Below are positions 35,964-44,458 of a DNA stretch of 64,000 bases, piece after piece. This stretch comes from Nitrospinaceae bacterium (GTDB taxonomy: Bacteria > Nitrospinota > Nitrospinia > Nitrospinales > VA-1). The notes beneath the pieces are model-generated. The model saw only the letters and a list, made by a program, of their open reading frames with translations. It searched no databases and was not told the DNA's origin. The stretch is taken from positions 1,536,264 to 1,600,263 of the forward strand of contig BQJC01000001.1 of assembly GCA_021604505.1 (NCBI GenBank), in the 5' to 3' direction. The position numbers were made by a program, and so were the translations under genes. Position 1 is the first letter of the stretch, and each line of letters begins with the position of its first letter.

Positions 35964-36248
35964 CTAAAAATCATCATCGTCGTCATCGTCGTCCGTTATA
36001 GACTCGTCCACTTCGGCCTGTTCCGCTTCGTCGATCAGGTCCTTGATCTGCTGGTAGCCGGCGGCCAGTTTTTGGATATTGACCAGCAGGGTGATGAGTT
36101 TGGCGTCCGGAATCTCCCGCATGCCCGCGACCAGGGCGCCACGCTCATCTTCGGCGTATTTTTCGTCAAATTCGTCAAACGTTGACAGAATTTTGTCTTT
36201 GCAGTGGATCAGGTCGTAAAAAAAGCTTTGAATCTCAATCTTGGGCAT
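35964..36248 (-). CDS. Small acidic protein of unknown function
   Basis: The 94-residue product is predicted helical in the first ~75 residues (IQSFFYDLIHCKDKILSTF, AKLITLLVNIQKLAAGYQQI) and ends in an acidic run of eight Asp and a Phe. AAGGTG lies 5 bases before the ATG, so the gene is likely real. No family is recognised. The acidic tail could be a flexible interaction segment. Confidence 0.6.
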   Translation of the reverse strand: MPKIEIQSFFYDLIHCKDKILSTFDEFDEKYAEDERGALVAGMREIPDAKLITLLVNIQKLAAGYQQIKDLIDEAEQAEVDESITDDDDDDDDF

Positions 36249-36306
36249 GGTTCACCTTCTAAAAAGGAATCGGGGCCGTGTGCAACCCCTTGATTGATAA
36301 ATTTGG

Positions 36307-36324
36307 ATGGTATAAAAATACCAT
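36307..36324. promoter_or_regulatory. Perfect palindrome in a divergent promoter region
   Basis: ATGGTAT-AAAA-ATACCAT, 7-bp arms, lies 59 bases before the minus-strand acidic-protein gene and 105 bases before the plus-strand DUF1566 gene. It is a candidate operator; the binding protein is unknown. Confidence 0.4.
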
Positions 36325-36428
36325 ATAAAATTTATTTACAGGCAAAAAGCATTAATACTATTATAGTTCTCAGGAAGCGCGATATTTTGCTGGATTAACA
36401 CTATTTCAACGGACTAAGGATTATCAGT

Positions 36429-36914
36429 ATGGCAGAAGAAGGAGAACGCTTCGTCGACAACGGCGATGGCACCGTCACCGACACCAAATACAATAAGATG
36501 TGGACAAAAGAGGACAGTTACCAGATGCGCGGCAAATGGATCACCTGGAAAGCCGCTCATAAATTCGTGGATTGGCTGAACGAGCAGAAATTCGCCGGAT
36601 ACGACGACTGGCGCGTGCCCAAGAATCAGGAATGCCGCAATCTCTACGATCACGAGTGCAAAAACACCGATTTCGACGGGGACATCGTCCACATCGATTA
36701 CGTGTTTCCGGAAGGCTGCGGCTCCACCTATTGGTGCGCCGAAGAACAGGGGATCAACGCCATGGCGTATAATTTTTACAGCGACCGGGGGTATCAGGTG
36801 CGCAAGAAATCTTCCGACGAAGGCAACATGGTATGCCGGCCCATTCGGTCTTCCGGCCCGGAGCTCAAAAAACAGGGCCGCCTGTCCGCCACCGGAAGAA
36901 CCCGGCGCGAATGA
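36429..36914 (+). CDS. DUF1566 (Lcl-type) domain protein
   Basis: The 161-residue product has the DUF1566 pattern FVDNGDGTVTDTKYNKMW, AAHKFVDWLNEQKFAGYDDWRVP and a C-terminal MVCRPIRS. No signal peptide is seen, unlike many family members that are secreted. Two Cys-containing blocks (ECRNLYDHEC) may pair or bind metal. An AAGGA ribosome site lies 11 bases upstream of the ATG. A terminator follows. Confidence 0.85.
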   Translation: MAEEGERFVDNGDGTVTDTKYNKMWTKEDSYQMRGKWITWKAAHKFVDWLNEQKFAGYDDWRVPKNQECRNLYDHECKNTDFDGDIVHIDYVFPEGCGSTYWCAEEQGINAMAYNFYSDRGYQVRKKSSDEGNMVCRPIRSSGPELKKQGRLSATGRTRRE

Positions 36915-36937
36915 CCTGAACTCGATTCACGGAACAC

Positions 36938-36965
36938 CCCTGACCGGCCGCAATCAGGGTTTTTT
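36938..36965 (+). terminator. Rho-independent terminator after the DUF1566 gene
   Basis: CCCTGA (36938-36943) pairs with TCAGGG (36954-36959) around a GC-rich loop, followed by six T residues. It lies 24 bases past the stop and separates the DUF1566 gene from alr. Confidence 0.88.
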
Positions 36966-36990
36966 AAATTTCATCCCGAAATCCCTCTCT

Positions 36991-38136
36991 ATGTCAAACC
37001 ACCGGGCAACCGTCGCCCAAATCGACCTCGACGCTTTCAAGCACAATTTAAAGGAGATTCGTTCCCTTGTGGCTCCGCAGGTCAAAATCATGGCCGTCGT
37101 CAAAGCAGACGCTTATGGGCACGGAGCGGTCCCCTGCGCCAAAGCCGCGGTCGAAGCCAGGACCAACTGGCTCGGTGTCGCCATCCTCGAAGAAGGCATC
37201 GAACTCCGGGAAAACGGCATCACGGTTCCCATCCTGGTCATGGGAAGTATTTTCCCCAACGAGGCGAACGACCTCGTTCGTCACGACTTGTCCACCGCTG
37301 TCAGCACCCTGCCGCTGGCCGAGATGCTCTCCCAGCAAGCGGAGAAACAGGGCAAGACCGTCGGCGTCCACCTGAAAGTCGATACCGGGATGGGACGGCT
37401 CGGGATGTTTCCCGAAGACCTGCTCTGCCTCGTGGAGCGAATACAGTCCTTAAAAAACCTGCGGATCGAGGGGATATTCACCCATCTGTCCTCCGCCGAT
37501 GAGCCGGACACGGAATACACTGAGTTGCAATTCACCCGTCTGCTTCACGCGCTGACCGCATTGAAGGCCAAGAAAATTCCATTGCCCATGATTCACGTCG
37601 CCAACAGCGCGGCTATTTTGATGGTTCCCGACAGTCATCTCAACATGGTGCGTCCGGGAATCATTCTATACGGCGCCCTTCCCTCGCCTGACCTGAAACC
37701 AACGGTAGACGCAATGAAAGCGCACGATGTTTCATTTCGTCCGGTCATGAGTTGGAAAAGCAAAATCATCCAGATCAATCAGGTGCCCAAAGGGGCGCCC
37801 TTGAGCTACAACCGGCAATTCACCACCGAACGCGACAGCCTGATCGCCACCCTCCCCACCGGCTACGGCGACGGGTTGAACCGCGCGCTTTCAAACAATA
37901 TGGACGTTCTCATCCGCGGACAGCGGGCGCCGCAGGTGGGCATCATCTGCATGGATCTGACGTTGGTCGATGTGACGGATATAAAAGGCGTACAATTAGA
38001 AGATGAAGTGGTGTTGATCGGAACGCAGGGGGAAGAAACCATCACCGCCGATGATATGGCCGAACAGTGCGGGACGATTTCTTATGAAATTCTGTGTAAT
38101 GTAAGTAAGCGGGTGCCGAGGGTATATCTGCCTTGA
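36991..38136 (+). CDS. alr: Alanine racemase
   Basis: The 381-residue fold-type III PLP enzyme interconverts L- and D-alanine for peptidoglycan. The PLP-lysine motif is VVKADAYGHG near residues 35-44, and the second-subunit catalytic Tyr region is KGAPLSYNRQFTTE. The C-terminal beta domain has QVGIICMDLTLVDVT. The length is normal. The start is the only good candidate but lacks a clear ribosome site. It converges on pyrD. Confidence 0.96.
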   Translation: MSNHRATVAQIDLDAFKHNLKEIRSLVAPQVKIMAVVKADAYGHGAVPCAKAAVEARTNWLGVAILEEGIELRENGITVPILVMGSIFPNEANDLVRHDLSTAVSTLPLAEMLSQQAEKQGKTVGVHLKVDTGMGRLGMFPEDLLCLVERIQSLKNLRIEGIFTHLSSADEPDTEYTELQFTRLLHALTALKAKKIPLPMIHVANSAAILMVPDSHLNMVRPGIILYGALPSPDLKPTVDAMKAHDVSFRPVMSWKSKIIQINQVPKGAPLSYNRQFTTERDSLIATLPTGYGDGLNRALSNNMDVLIRGQRAPQVGIICMDLTLVDVTDIKGVQLEDEVVLIGTQGEETITADDMAEQCGTISYEILCNVSKRVPRVYLP

Positions 38137-38141
38137 CCGGA

Positions 38142-39065
38142 TCAATCCTCTTTCAACTTTAGGTCATCCACTCTTTGAATGCCGTGGGTTTGGCAGTAAT
38201 TCCGAATCCCATCAACAACCTTCATCGTGATCGCAGGGTCGATAAAATTGGCGGTGCCGATTTGAATGGCGGTCGCTCCCGCGGCTAAAAATTCCAGCGC
38301 GTCTTCCGTATTTGAGATGCCGCCGATGCCGATCACCGGAGTCTTGACGGCGCGAACCGTTTTATAAACCATCTGCAGCGCGATCGGCTTGATCGCGGGG
38401 CCGGAAAGCCCTCCGGTTTGATTCGCCAGCCAGGGTTTGCCCGTTTCCAGGTCGATGGACATGCCGATCTGCGTGTTGATCAGGGAAAGCGCGTCGGCCC
38501 CCCCATCTTCGGCGGCCTTGGCGATTGCGGTGATATCGGTCACATTGGGCGAGAGTTTGACGATCAAAAATTTTCCCGTGGCCTTTCGGACCGCTTCGAC
38601 CAGGTCATGCACCACTGTGGGGTCGGAGCTGAACTGCACACCGCCCTCTTCCACGTTGGGGCAGGAAATATTCATCTCCAACGCGTCCACCCGCTCGACA
38701 TCGGACAGGGCGGCGGCCATTTCAATGTATTCCGCACGGGTATCGCCAAAAAAATTGACGATGATGCGGGTGTTATAGCTTTGCAGGACGGGAAGTTTTT
38801 CGCTCAGGAACTTTTCCAGACCGATATTTTCCAGTCCGATAGCATTCAACATGCCCGACGCCGTTTCCACCATGCGGGGAACGGGATTTCCAAACCTGGG
38901 TCGCATGGAAAGGCCCTTGGTCGCGAATCCCCCCAGGCGGTTCAAATCCACGAACGGACGGTACTCCAGTCCGTAGCCAAATGTCCCGGAAGCCGCGATC
39001 ACGGGATTGTCCAACTCAAGCCGTCCCAATGTAACGGCAAGATCCACATTGTTTCCGCTCGTCAT
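38142..39065 (-). CDS. pyrD: Dihydroorotate dehydrogenase, class 1B catalytic subunit
   Basis: The 307-residue FMN enzyme oxidises dihydroorotate to orotate in pyrimidine synthesis. Family blocks are NPVIAASGTFGYG, MNISCPNVEEGG with the class 1 catalytic Cys, LIVKLSPNVTDI, IKPIALQMVY and PVIGIGGIS. The class 1B type normally pairs with the electron-transfer subunit PyrK, which is not adjacent here. GAGAGG precedes the ATG. Confidence 0.94.
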   Translation of the reverse strand: MTSGNNVDLAVTLGRLELDNPVIAASGTFGYGLEYRPFVDLNRLGGFATKGLSMRPRFGNPVPRMVETASGMLNAIGLENIGLEKFLSEKLPVLQSYNTRIIVNFFGDTRAEYIEMAAALSDVERVDALEMNISCPNVEEGGVQFSSDPTVVHDLVEAVRKATGKFLIVKLSPNVTDITAIAKAAEDGGADALSLINTQIGMSIDLETGKPWLANQTGGLSGPAIKPIALQMVYKTVRAVKTPVIGIGGISNTEDALEFLAAGATAIQIGTANFIDPAITMKVVDGIRNYCQTHGIQRVDDLKLKED

Positions 39066-39190
39066 TTTCCTCTCAAAATATCGGTTTGCAGGATGTCAAA
39101 TCCACCCTAGAAAAATCCTTAAACTGCGTCTGGAATGAAATAACTGCCATTTTAACAATGAGGTTGGTCCGAAAAAACGCTCTCTAAGTA

Positions 39191-39219
39191 TTGACTCCCT
39201 ATCTCATGGAAGATATAAT
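39191..39219 (+). promoter_or_regulatory. Strong sigma-70 promoter
   Basis: TTGACT (39191-39196), a 17-base spacer and perfect TATAAT (39214-39219). It is the best promoter sequence seen in the window, 190 bases before the next start codon, with a second promoter closer to that gene. Confidence 0.75.
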
Positions 39220-39225
39220 TATGGG

Positions 39226-39325
39226 AAATCAAGGGGCTGAAAGCCCGCAAGTTGCAGAAGCATCCTAACACATGACTGCAACATTCCTCAAAAAACCAAT
39301 ACCTTAACTATAAATCTGAGAAATT
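39226..39325 (+). ncRNA. Candidate structured small RNA or leader (unclassified)
   Basis: Transcription from the promoter at 39191-39219 would give an RNA starting near 39226. It contains the hairpins GGGCT-GAA-AGCCC (39234-39246) and GTTGCAG-N18-CTGCAAC (39251-39282). No open reading frame, clear terminator or known riboswitch consensus was recognised. The RNA could be a leader of the SPOR gene instead. The 3' end is arbitrary. Confidence 0.25.
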
Positions 39326-39330
39326 TTTTA

Positions 39331-39359
39331 TTGACGCAACGAAGAATGCTTTATACATT
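39331..39359 (+). promoter_or_regulatory. Sigma-70 promoter of the SPOR-domain gene
   Basis: TTGACG (39331-39336), a 17-base spacer and TACATT (39354-39359), about 50 bases before the ATG at 39409. The position fits direct expression of that gene. Confidence 0.5.
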
Positions 39360-39408
39360 GAATCAGTAAATTAATATAAACTTTAATAAACTTAACCAAA
39401 TTTTTGCT

Positions 39409-40443
39409 ATGCCACAAGCCGCCCAGGACCAAGAAGAGGATAAAACCTATCACAAACGCATCGATGAACTGATTGAGGACGCTGAAATCGAAGCGGAAAT
39501 TGATGCCGAGAAAAAGGTCCGGTCGAAAAACGCCCGGCTCCTGTCAATCTCGTTGGTAGGCATCGCCCTGATTGCTTTTATTTACTTTCAGGTTAGAACC
39601 GGCTCGCAAACCACCCCGGCAACCGAAAATGAAACCGGCCCCCTGCCCGAACTGGCGCAGGCCCCAGCGGTGGAACCCACCCTGCTTCCCGAAGCTCCCG
39701 TTCAAAATGCGGATGAGGTCCCAGAACCTGCCGAAGAACTCCAGGCCGCCGTCCCCGGCGAAGAAATAAGTGAAACAGCACACGGGGCGGCTGTGAACGC
39801 AACTGAATCTTCAGCTCCTGCCGCTGCTGTGATAGTGGAACCCCCGGCTTCTATTTCCCCCGCAGCACCCGTTGAAAAAACCATCGCTCCGGTTGTCGCT
39901 CAAGCGCCAGTGGCTCCGCCTGTAGAGAAAATTAAAACCGCTGAAATCGCAGCCCCCCCGGCGCCGCCTGCACCCGCGAAAAAAACATCCACCAGGCAAT
40001 ACCATGTTCAACTGGGTGTTTTCTCGATGGAAGACAATGCCAAGCGGTTTTTAAAAACCATCCGGGAAAAGAATTTCAAACCCGAAATTCAAACGAAATC
40101 CATCGAAGCGTCCCGGTATGTCGTCTTTGTCGGCGGTTTCTCCAGTAAAGAGGGAGGAAATCAAGCCATCAGCGATTTAAAAGCCAAAGGATTCAATCCG
40201 GTCATGGAAAATTTCGAGGACAATTCGCACACCCTAGTTCTTGGAAAATTTAAAACTTTGAGTTCAGCGGAAAATCTCAGAGACCAATTGAGTGTCCACG
40301 GGTTTCTTTCCAGCGCCAGGAAAAGTCAGGTCAAAACCCATATACACGTCGTTCAACTCGGACCCTTCGCCAGCCTCCCGCAGGCTAAAAAATCCCAGCG
40401 AAATATAGAACGCGCGGGTTTCAGCAGTAGTTTTATCCGCTAA
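39409..40443 (+). CDS. Membrane-anchored SPOR-domain protein
   Basis: The 344-residue product has an acidic cytosolic N-terminus (1-40), one membrane helix (about 43-62), a Pro/Ala/Glu-rich periplasmic linker (65-190) and two SPOR-type repeats (about 195-270 and 270-344: YHVQLGVFSMEDNAKRFLKT, TLVLGKFKTLSSAENLRDQL, HVVQLGPFASLPQAKKSQRN). SPOR domains bind denuded septal peptidoglycan, so a cell-division or envelope role is likely. It lies in its own transcription unit. Confidence 0.88.
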   Translation: MPQAAQDQEEDKTYHKRIDELIEDAEIEAEIDAEKKVRSKNARLLSISLVGIALIAFIYFQVRTGSQTTPATENETGPLPELAQAPAVEPTLLPEAPVQNADEVPEPAEELQAAVPGEEISETAHGAAVNATESSAPAAAVIVEPPASISPAAPVEKTIAPVVAQAPVAPPVEKIKTAEIAAPPAPPAPAKKTSTRQYHVQLGVFSMEDNAKRFLKTIREKNFKPEIQTKSIEASRYVVFVGGFSSKEGGNQAISDLKAKGFNPVMENFEDNSHTLVLGKFKTLSSAENLRDQLSVHGFLSSARKSQVKTHIHVVQLGPFASLPQAKKSQRNIERAGFSSSFIR

Positions 40444-40449
40444 GAGCGT

Positions 40450-40502
40450 GAAAGGAATCCTTGTTTTTACCGACATAGCGCAAAAAACGGGGATTTCCTT
40501 TC
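40450..40502 (+). terminator. Long inverted repeat after the SPOR gene
   Basis: GAAAGGAATCC at 40450 pairs with GGATTTCCTTTC ending at 40502 (one bulged base), with an inner GTTTTT/AAAAAC pairing. It starts 7 bases after the stop. No T-run directly follows, so it may be a processing or stabilising hairpin as much as a terminator. Confidence 0.5.
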
Positions 40503-40643
40503 ATTGGGGGATTTTTGGGTTAAATAATTACTGGATTTATTATCCGTAATTTATCCCTTTCTACTGGAATTCTCCTTTCCTGATTTGAGATAATCTATAA
40601 AATCAGGAGTTCAAAAAATTTGTCTTACGCAAAGGAGCAATCA

Positions 40644-40994
40644 ATGAAAAAAGCGGGCTTGGCAGTTTCCACGATACTATTTTCACTTTGTTTAGCCTTC
40701 CCCTCGTTGAGTTTCGCGGATAAAGGGCACGGTCATGGAGAATCCTCCGATCACGGCAAGGGATCGATGGGACATCAAAAGATGGAAGAAGGGAGCGGTT
40801 CGTCGGCAATGGAATCGTCTGCTAAAGGAAAAGAGTATGAATCCGGCCATGAAGGCGAAGAAGAGGGAAGTTTTTCCTATAAGCGCCATAGAAAAGAAAT
40901 GCAGGAAAAAAAGGCCATGGAGGAAGGCAGTAGCATGGGAAGCCCCGCCGCCGCTTCAGAGGAAAAAATGGAGGAAGGCAGTGGCATGCGTTAA
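40644..40994 (+). CDS. Small exported low-complexity protein (Glu/Gly/Ser/His-rich)
   Basis: The 116-residue product starts at the ATG at 40644, preceded by AAGGAG at a 7-base spacing. The signal peptide MKKAGLAVSTILFSLCLAF ends near LSFA. The mature part has a His/Gly/Lys stretch (DKGHGHGESSDHGKG) and recurring MEEGS units (KMEEGSGSSAM, KAMEEGSSMG, KMEEGSGMR). The His- and Glu-rich composition could bind metal cations. It is not recognised as a known family. Confidence 0.7.
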   Translation: MKKAGLAVSTILFSLCLAFPSLSFADKGHGHGESSDHGKGSMGHQKMEEGSGSSAMESSAKGKEYESGHEGEEEGSFSYKRHRKEMQEKKAMEEGSSMGSPAAASEEKMEEGSGMR

Positions 40995-41046
40995 AAGGGC
41001 ACTGCCAAAGCTCAGTTTCTGTTATCCGTCCGGTATATAAAAATTA

Positions 41047-41066
41047 AGCGCCCCCCAGGGGGCGCT
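41047..41066. terminator. GC-rich hairpin, best read as a bidirectional transcript end
   Basis: AGCGCCCC-CCAG-GGGGCGCT, 8-bp perfect stem. The minus-strand reading runs into TTAATTTTT; the plus-strand reading has no T-run. It lies 52 bases after the small exported protein gene. Confidence 0.5.
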
Positions 41067-41158
41067 GGTTCCCGCCATCTCCCACCCGGAAATTTAAATA
41101 TTCGAAACATGACATTTTTCCTCACTCCCTTCGAACCCGGCCGCACTCAGGAAGCCGG

Positions 41159-42100
41159 ATGCTGATCAACTTTCTGCAACTGGCGATCGGCCTCCCGATG
41201 CTTTACTTTGGGGGCGATTTCCTGATCACCGGAAGCATTCGTCTGGGGCAGAAGTTCAGGGTCAGTCCTTTTATCATAGGCGCTACCGTCGTCGGGTTTG
41301 GAACATCTGCGCCCGAATTGGCCGTTTCTGTTCTGGCCGGATTTCAGGGCGCTCCGGAATTGGCCCTCGGAAATGTGATCGGCAGTAATATCGCCAATGT
41401 CGGGCTTGTCCTGGGCTTGACGGCCTTTCTCATCCCGCTCACCATCGGCAAAAAACGTTTAAAGAGCGAAGCGCCTGCATTTATGCTCACAACGTTTTTG
41501 ATCATGTTTCTGGTTTGGAACTTCAACTTGAACCGCTGGGAGGGAGGATTCATGCTCCTTCTGCTGTTCATCTACCTTTGGTTATCCTTCCGGAAAAAAG
41601 AGGAAAGCGAAATCGAAATCGAGGAGGAAACCCGGCTCTGGGGAGACAAAGGCATCTTTTTTCAGTTTCTACTGGTTGTCATCGGTCTCGTCCTGTTGAT
41701 TCTCGGAGCCCGGTTTCTGGTCGATGGAGCGGTCGGCATTGCCAAAACGCTTGGCGTCAGTGAGTGGTTCATCGGAATTTCTATCGTTGCCCTCGGCACC
41801 AGTTTGCCGGAAATCGTATCCTCGATCATGGCCGCAAGACGGGGACATGGAGAACTGGCTATCGGCAATGTATTCGGCAGCAATATCTTTAATATCCTGA
41901 TGGTCCTCGGCACAACGTCTCTGGTCAAGCCGCTGAATATTCAGGAACCGATTCACGCGGACTTAATATTCACCACCGGACTTTCGTGTCTTCTCATTTT
42001 TTTGATTTGGATGGAAAACGCGCTGACCAAAAAGGATGGGATTATTCTACTGCTCTGCTACTGCACCTACATTGGGGTAAAAGGCGCGGGGGGCTTTTGA
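41159..42100 (+). CDS. Calcium/cation antiporter of the CaCA family (YrbG-like)
   Basis: The 313-residue inner-membrane protein has about ten helices and the two inverted alpha repeats of the family: GFGTSAPELAVSVLAG with LGNVIGSNIANVGLVLG, and ALGTSLPEIVSSIMAA with IGNVFGSNIFNILMVLG. The paired Glu residues in the GTSxPE motifs are present. It exchanges Ca2+ or a related cation for Na+ or H+. The stop abuts the stop of the convergent bactofilin-TPR gene with no space between. Confidence 0.92.
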   Translation: MLINFLQLAIGLPMLYFGGDFLITGSIRLGQKFRVSPFIIGATVVGFGTSAPELAVSVLAGFQGAPELALGNVIGSNIANVGLVLGLTAFLIPLTIGKKRLKSEAPAFMLTTFLIMFLVWNFNLNRWEGGFMLLLLFIYLWLSFRKKEESEIEIEEETRLWGDKGIFFQFLLVVIGLVLLILGARFLVDGAVGIAKTLGVSEWFIGISIVALGTSLPEIVSSIMAARRGHGELAIGNVFGSNIFNILMVLGTTSLVKPLNIQEPIHADLIFTTGLSCLLIFLIWMENALTKKDGIILLLCYCTYIGVKGAGGF

Positions 42101-44161
42101 TCAACCGTTGATTTCAGATTTTTCCTTTTCTTTTTTCTCGTCAGGTTTTTTCGTGGTCTTGGTGACCGAACCCGCCGGCGGTTTTACATTTTTAAATCTC
42201 CAGAGCTGTTGCTTGTAATAAGGCTCGTCTGGAACCAGATTGATGGCCACCTGAATGTTCTCCACCGCTTTTTCCACATCTCCTCTGGCATAATGAAGTT
42301 CCGAAATGGTGTCAATGTATTCGGCCTTTTTCGGGAAAGCCCGTAAAGTTTTTTCGGAAAGTTTGATTCCTTCATCCAGTTTGATTTTCTTTTTCGCATA
42401 AAGCCAGGCCAACCGGTTCATGGTGGAGTAGTCCTTGGGGGCCAGTTTGTGCGCTTTTTCGCAATGCCCTACAGCGACGGAAAAAAACCGTTTCTTGCTG
42501 TACACGTTACACACCGCAAAAACGATAGCGTGATTTTCAGGTTCGATCTCCATCGCCGTCAAGAGCCGTTTGAGGCCCTGATCCACCTTCTTCACCTCGA
42601 CGAGTGCGGTTCCATAATCCAAAAGATACTGAGGGTTCTTCTTCTCATATTTGACGGCTTGTTGAAACTCTTCAACCGCTTCCTCTTGTTTTCCCGAAGC
42701 CTGCAATACTTTTCCCAGATAATATCTGGAGTCCGCATGCTTGCCTCGAAGATCAATGGCGGATTCCAAAGCGGTTTGAGCCTCTTCCCATTTTTCCCGG
42801 TCTGCAAGAATTTTACCTATCTGATAAAAACCTTCAGGGTCTTTTGCCTGCAATTTAACGGCCTGCTGGTAAGCCACCAGCGCGTCGTCGGGGCGGTTGA
42901 GCTCGGAATAGATTCTTCCCAATCGAATCAACGATTCTGTATCTTCGGATTTCAGGGCCTGGGACGCTTCATAGTGCTTGAGAGATTTTTGCATATCGTT
43001 TTCCTGATAATACCAGTTTCCCAGGTACCGATGCGCCTCTTGATTATCTGGAAATTTCGAGGCGATTTTCATGAATTCTCCGATGGATTCCTTCTCCTGA
43101 CCGCTTTTTGCCAGGAGCTCTGCGAGAGCCAGATGGATTTTAGGATCATCCTTTTTGATGCGGACCGCTGTCCGAAGCTCTTCCACCGCCTGTGAATACT
43201 TCTTTTCCCCGACGTATACTTCGCTCAATGCTTCATAAGTCTTATGGAAATTCGGGTTCAATTTAACCGCCCGATGAAGGTTTTCCAGAGCCTTCGGGGA
43301 GTCGGCTTCCTTATGATAAAGCACTCCGAGGTTATAAAATGCCTGATGATTGTCAGGGTCCATCTCGATAGCGGTTTTATAGGAAAGCTTCGCCTCTTTG
43401 ATTTTTCCCGTGGCGGTCAGGGTTTTGGCCAGCTTGATCCGGTAGTCGCTGTTGGAGGGGTTCAAATCGATGGAGCGCTGGAACTGGCTCAAAGCCTCGT
43501 TATAACGATTTTTGCTGTAATAAACCTCTCCGAGACCGGCGTAAACTTTGGGGTTCGCCCTGGACATGCCCAATGCCCTTTTAAATAACGCTTCGGCATC
43601 GGCGACCCGGCTTTCCTCGATATACTCGTATCCCTTGTTGACAAGAGCTTCGAGGTCATTGCTCGGCGTCAGATAAAGATAGCCTCCTCCCCCGAGCGCT
43701 AAAAGCCCCAAACCGACCAGAGCGGCCTGGACTTTTCGATTTTTTTCCTTGACGACGGGTTTAAGGACTTTTTCCGGCGCCGGGGCGGACGCGGAAACAG
43801 AAACGGCCATTGCCTCCGGAATTTCCTCCGGCTCTTCAGGATTTTTAGGAGGACTCACCATTTTTGAAAGCCCTTCAAAGTTGGAGCCCTCATCAATCAC
43901 AAGATGGAACGATGAAATGTCTCCCTTCAACTGGCTTCCGTTCATCAGGGTCACCCGGTTTTCGGCAAAAATATTCCCCTGAATCGAACCCATATTCGTG
44001 CAATTATGGGAATTGATATTTCCGTGAAGTTTGCCCTCTTTCCCAACGATGAAGTGGTTCGAGGAAAAAATTTCTCCTTCAAGATCTCCGTCGAAATGAA
44101 CCGCTCCCTTAACCCGCAGGGTTCCTTTCAACTTCACGCCACGTTCAAAATAAGAGTCCAT
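42101..44161 (-). CDS. Bactofilin-domain / membrane helix / TPR fusion protein
   Basis: The 686-residue product has an N-terminal bactofilin-type beta-helix domain (about 1-100: RGVKLKGTLRVKGAVHFDG, GKLHGNINSHNC, GSIQGNIFAENRV), a Pro/Glu linker, a membrane helix (about 145-164, with GLGLLALGGGGYLYL) and about 14 TPR units (175-660: AYQQAVKLQAKDPEGFYQIG, ESAIDLRGKHADSRYYLG). Bactofilin polymers normally lie in the cytosol, so the TPR part would be periplasmic with a single helix. It looks like a cytoskeletal anchor for a periplasmic TPR scaffold. The C-terminus is Lys-rich. Confidence 0.87.
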   Translation of the reverse strand: MDSYFERGVKLKGTLRVKGAVHFDGDLEGEIFSSNHFIVGKEGKLHGNINSHNCTNMGSIQGNIFAENRVTLMNGSQLKGDISSFHLVIDEGSNFEGLSKMVSPPKNPEEPEEIPEAMAVSVSASAPAPEKVLKPVVKEKNRKVQAALVGLGLLALGGGGYLYLTPSNDLEALVNKGYEYIEESRVADAEALFKRALGMSRANPKVYAGLGEVYYSKNRYNEALSQFQRSIDLNPSNSDYRIKLAKTLTATGKIKEAKLSYKTAIEMDPDNHQAFYNLGVLYHKEADSPKALENLHRAVKLNPNFHKTYEALSEVYVGEKKYSQAVEELRTAVRIKKDDPKIHLALAELLAKSGQEKESIGEFMKIASKFPDNQEAHRYLGNWYYQENDMQKSLKHYEASQALKSEDTESLIRLGRIYSELNRPDDALVAYQQAVKLQAKDPEGFYQIGKILADREKWEEAQTALESAIDLRGKHADSRYYLGKVLQASGKQEEAVEEFQQAVKYEKKNPQYLLDYGTALVEVKKVDQGLKRLLTAMEIEPENHAIVFAVCNVYSKKRFFSVAVGHCEKAHKLAPKDYSTMNRLAWLYAKKKIKLDEGIKLSEKTLRAFPKKAEYIDTISELHYARGDVEKAVENIQVAINLVPDEPYYKQQLWRFKNVKPPAGSVTKTTKKPDEKKEKEKSEING

Positions 44162-44355
44162 AACTCACCATTTCCATTCCACTTGGATAGAGTCAATCAG
44201 TCCAAAAAATCTGGAAAATCAAATAATACCAAATTTTTGAATAAGTTACAATTTATCGTTTACCCCTAGTGTAATTGATAAAAGGGGAAATTTCAACCCT
44301 TTTTCACTCAAATGAACAAGCGGTGTAAAAATGGGGTGTTGACGCCCCGTAAAGG

Positions 44356-44383
44356 TTGATTAACGAAATAATTATGCTATTTT
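44356..44383 (+). promoter_or_regulatory. Candidate promoter of rph
   Basis: TTGATT (44356-44361), a 16-base spacer and TATTTT (44378-44383), about 75 bases before the rph ATG. The ~190 bases between this and the bactofilin-TPR start hold no recognised feature. Confidence 0.4.
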
Positions 44384-44458
44384 AGCCCCCTTGGATTTCG
44401 GTCCTGATTTTATCATTATTTACGAAATATCTGAAACGCGAACCCTCGGGGAACCTCT

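Larger units (their letters stand above)
39066..39408. other. Intergenic region with two promoters and a candidate RNA
   Basis: 343 bases between divergent pyrD and the SPOR gene. The right half holds two separate plus-strand promoter candidates about 140 bases apart (39191-39219 and 39331-39359), with two hairpins between them. The left ~120 bases next to pyrD hold nothing recognised. Confidence 0.55.
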
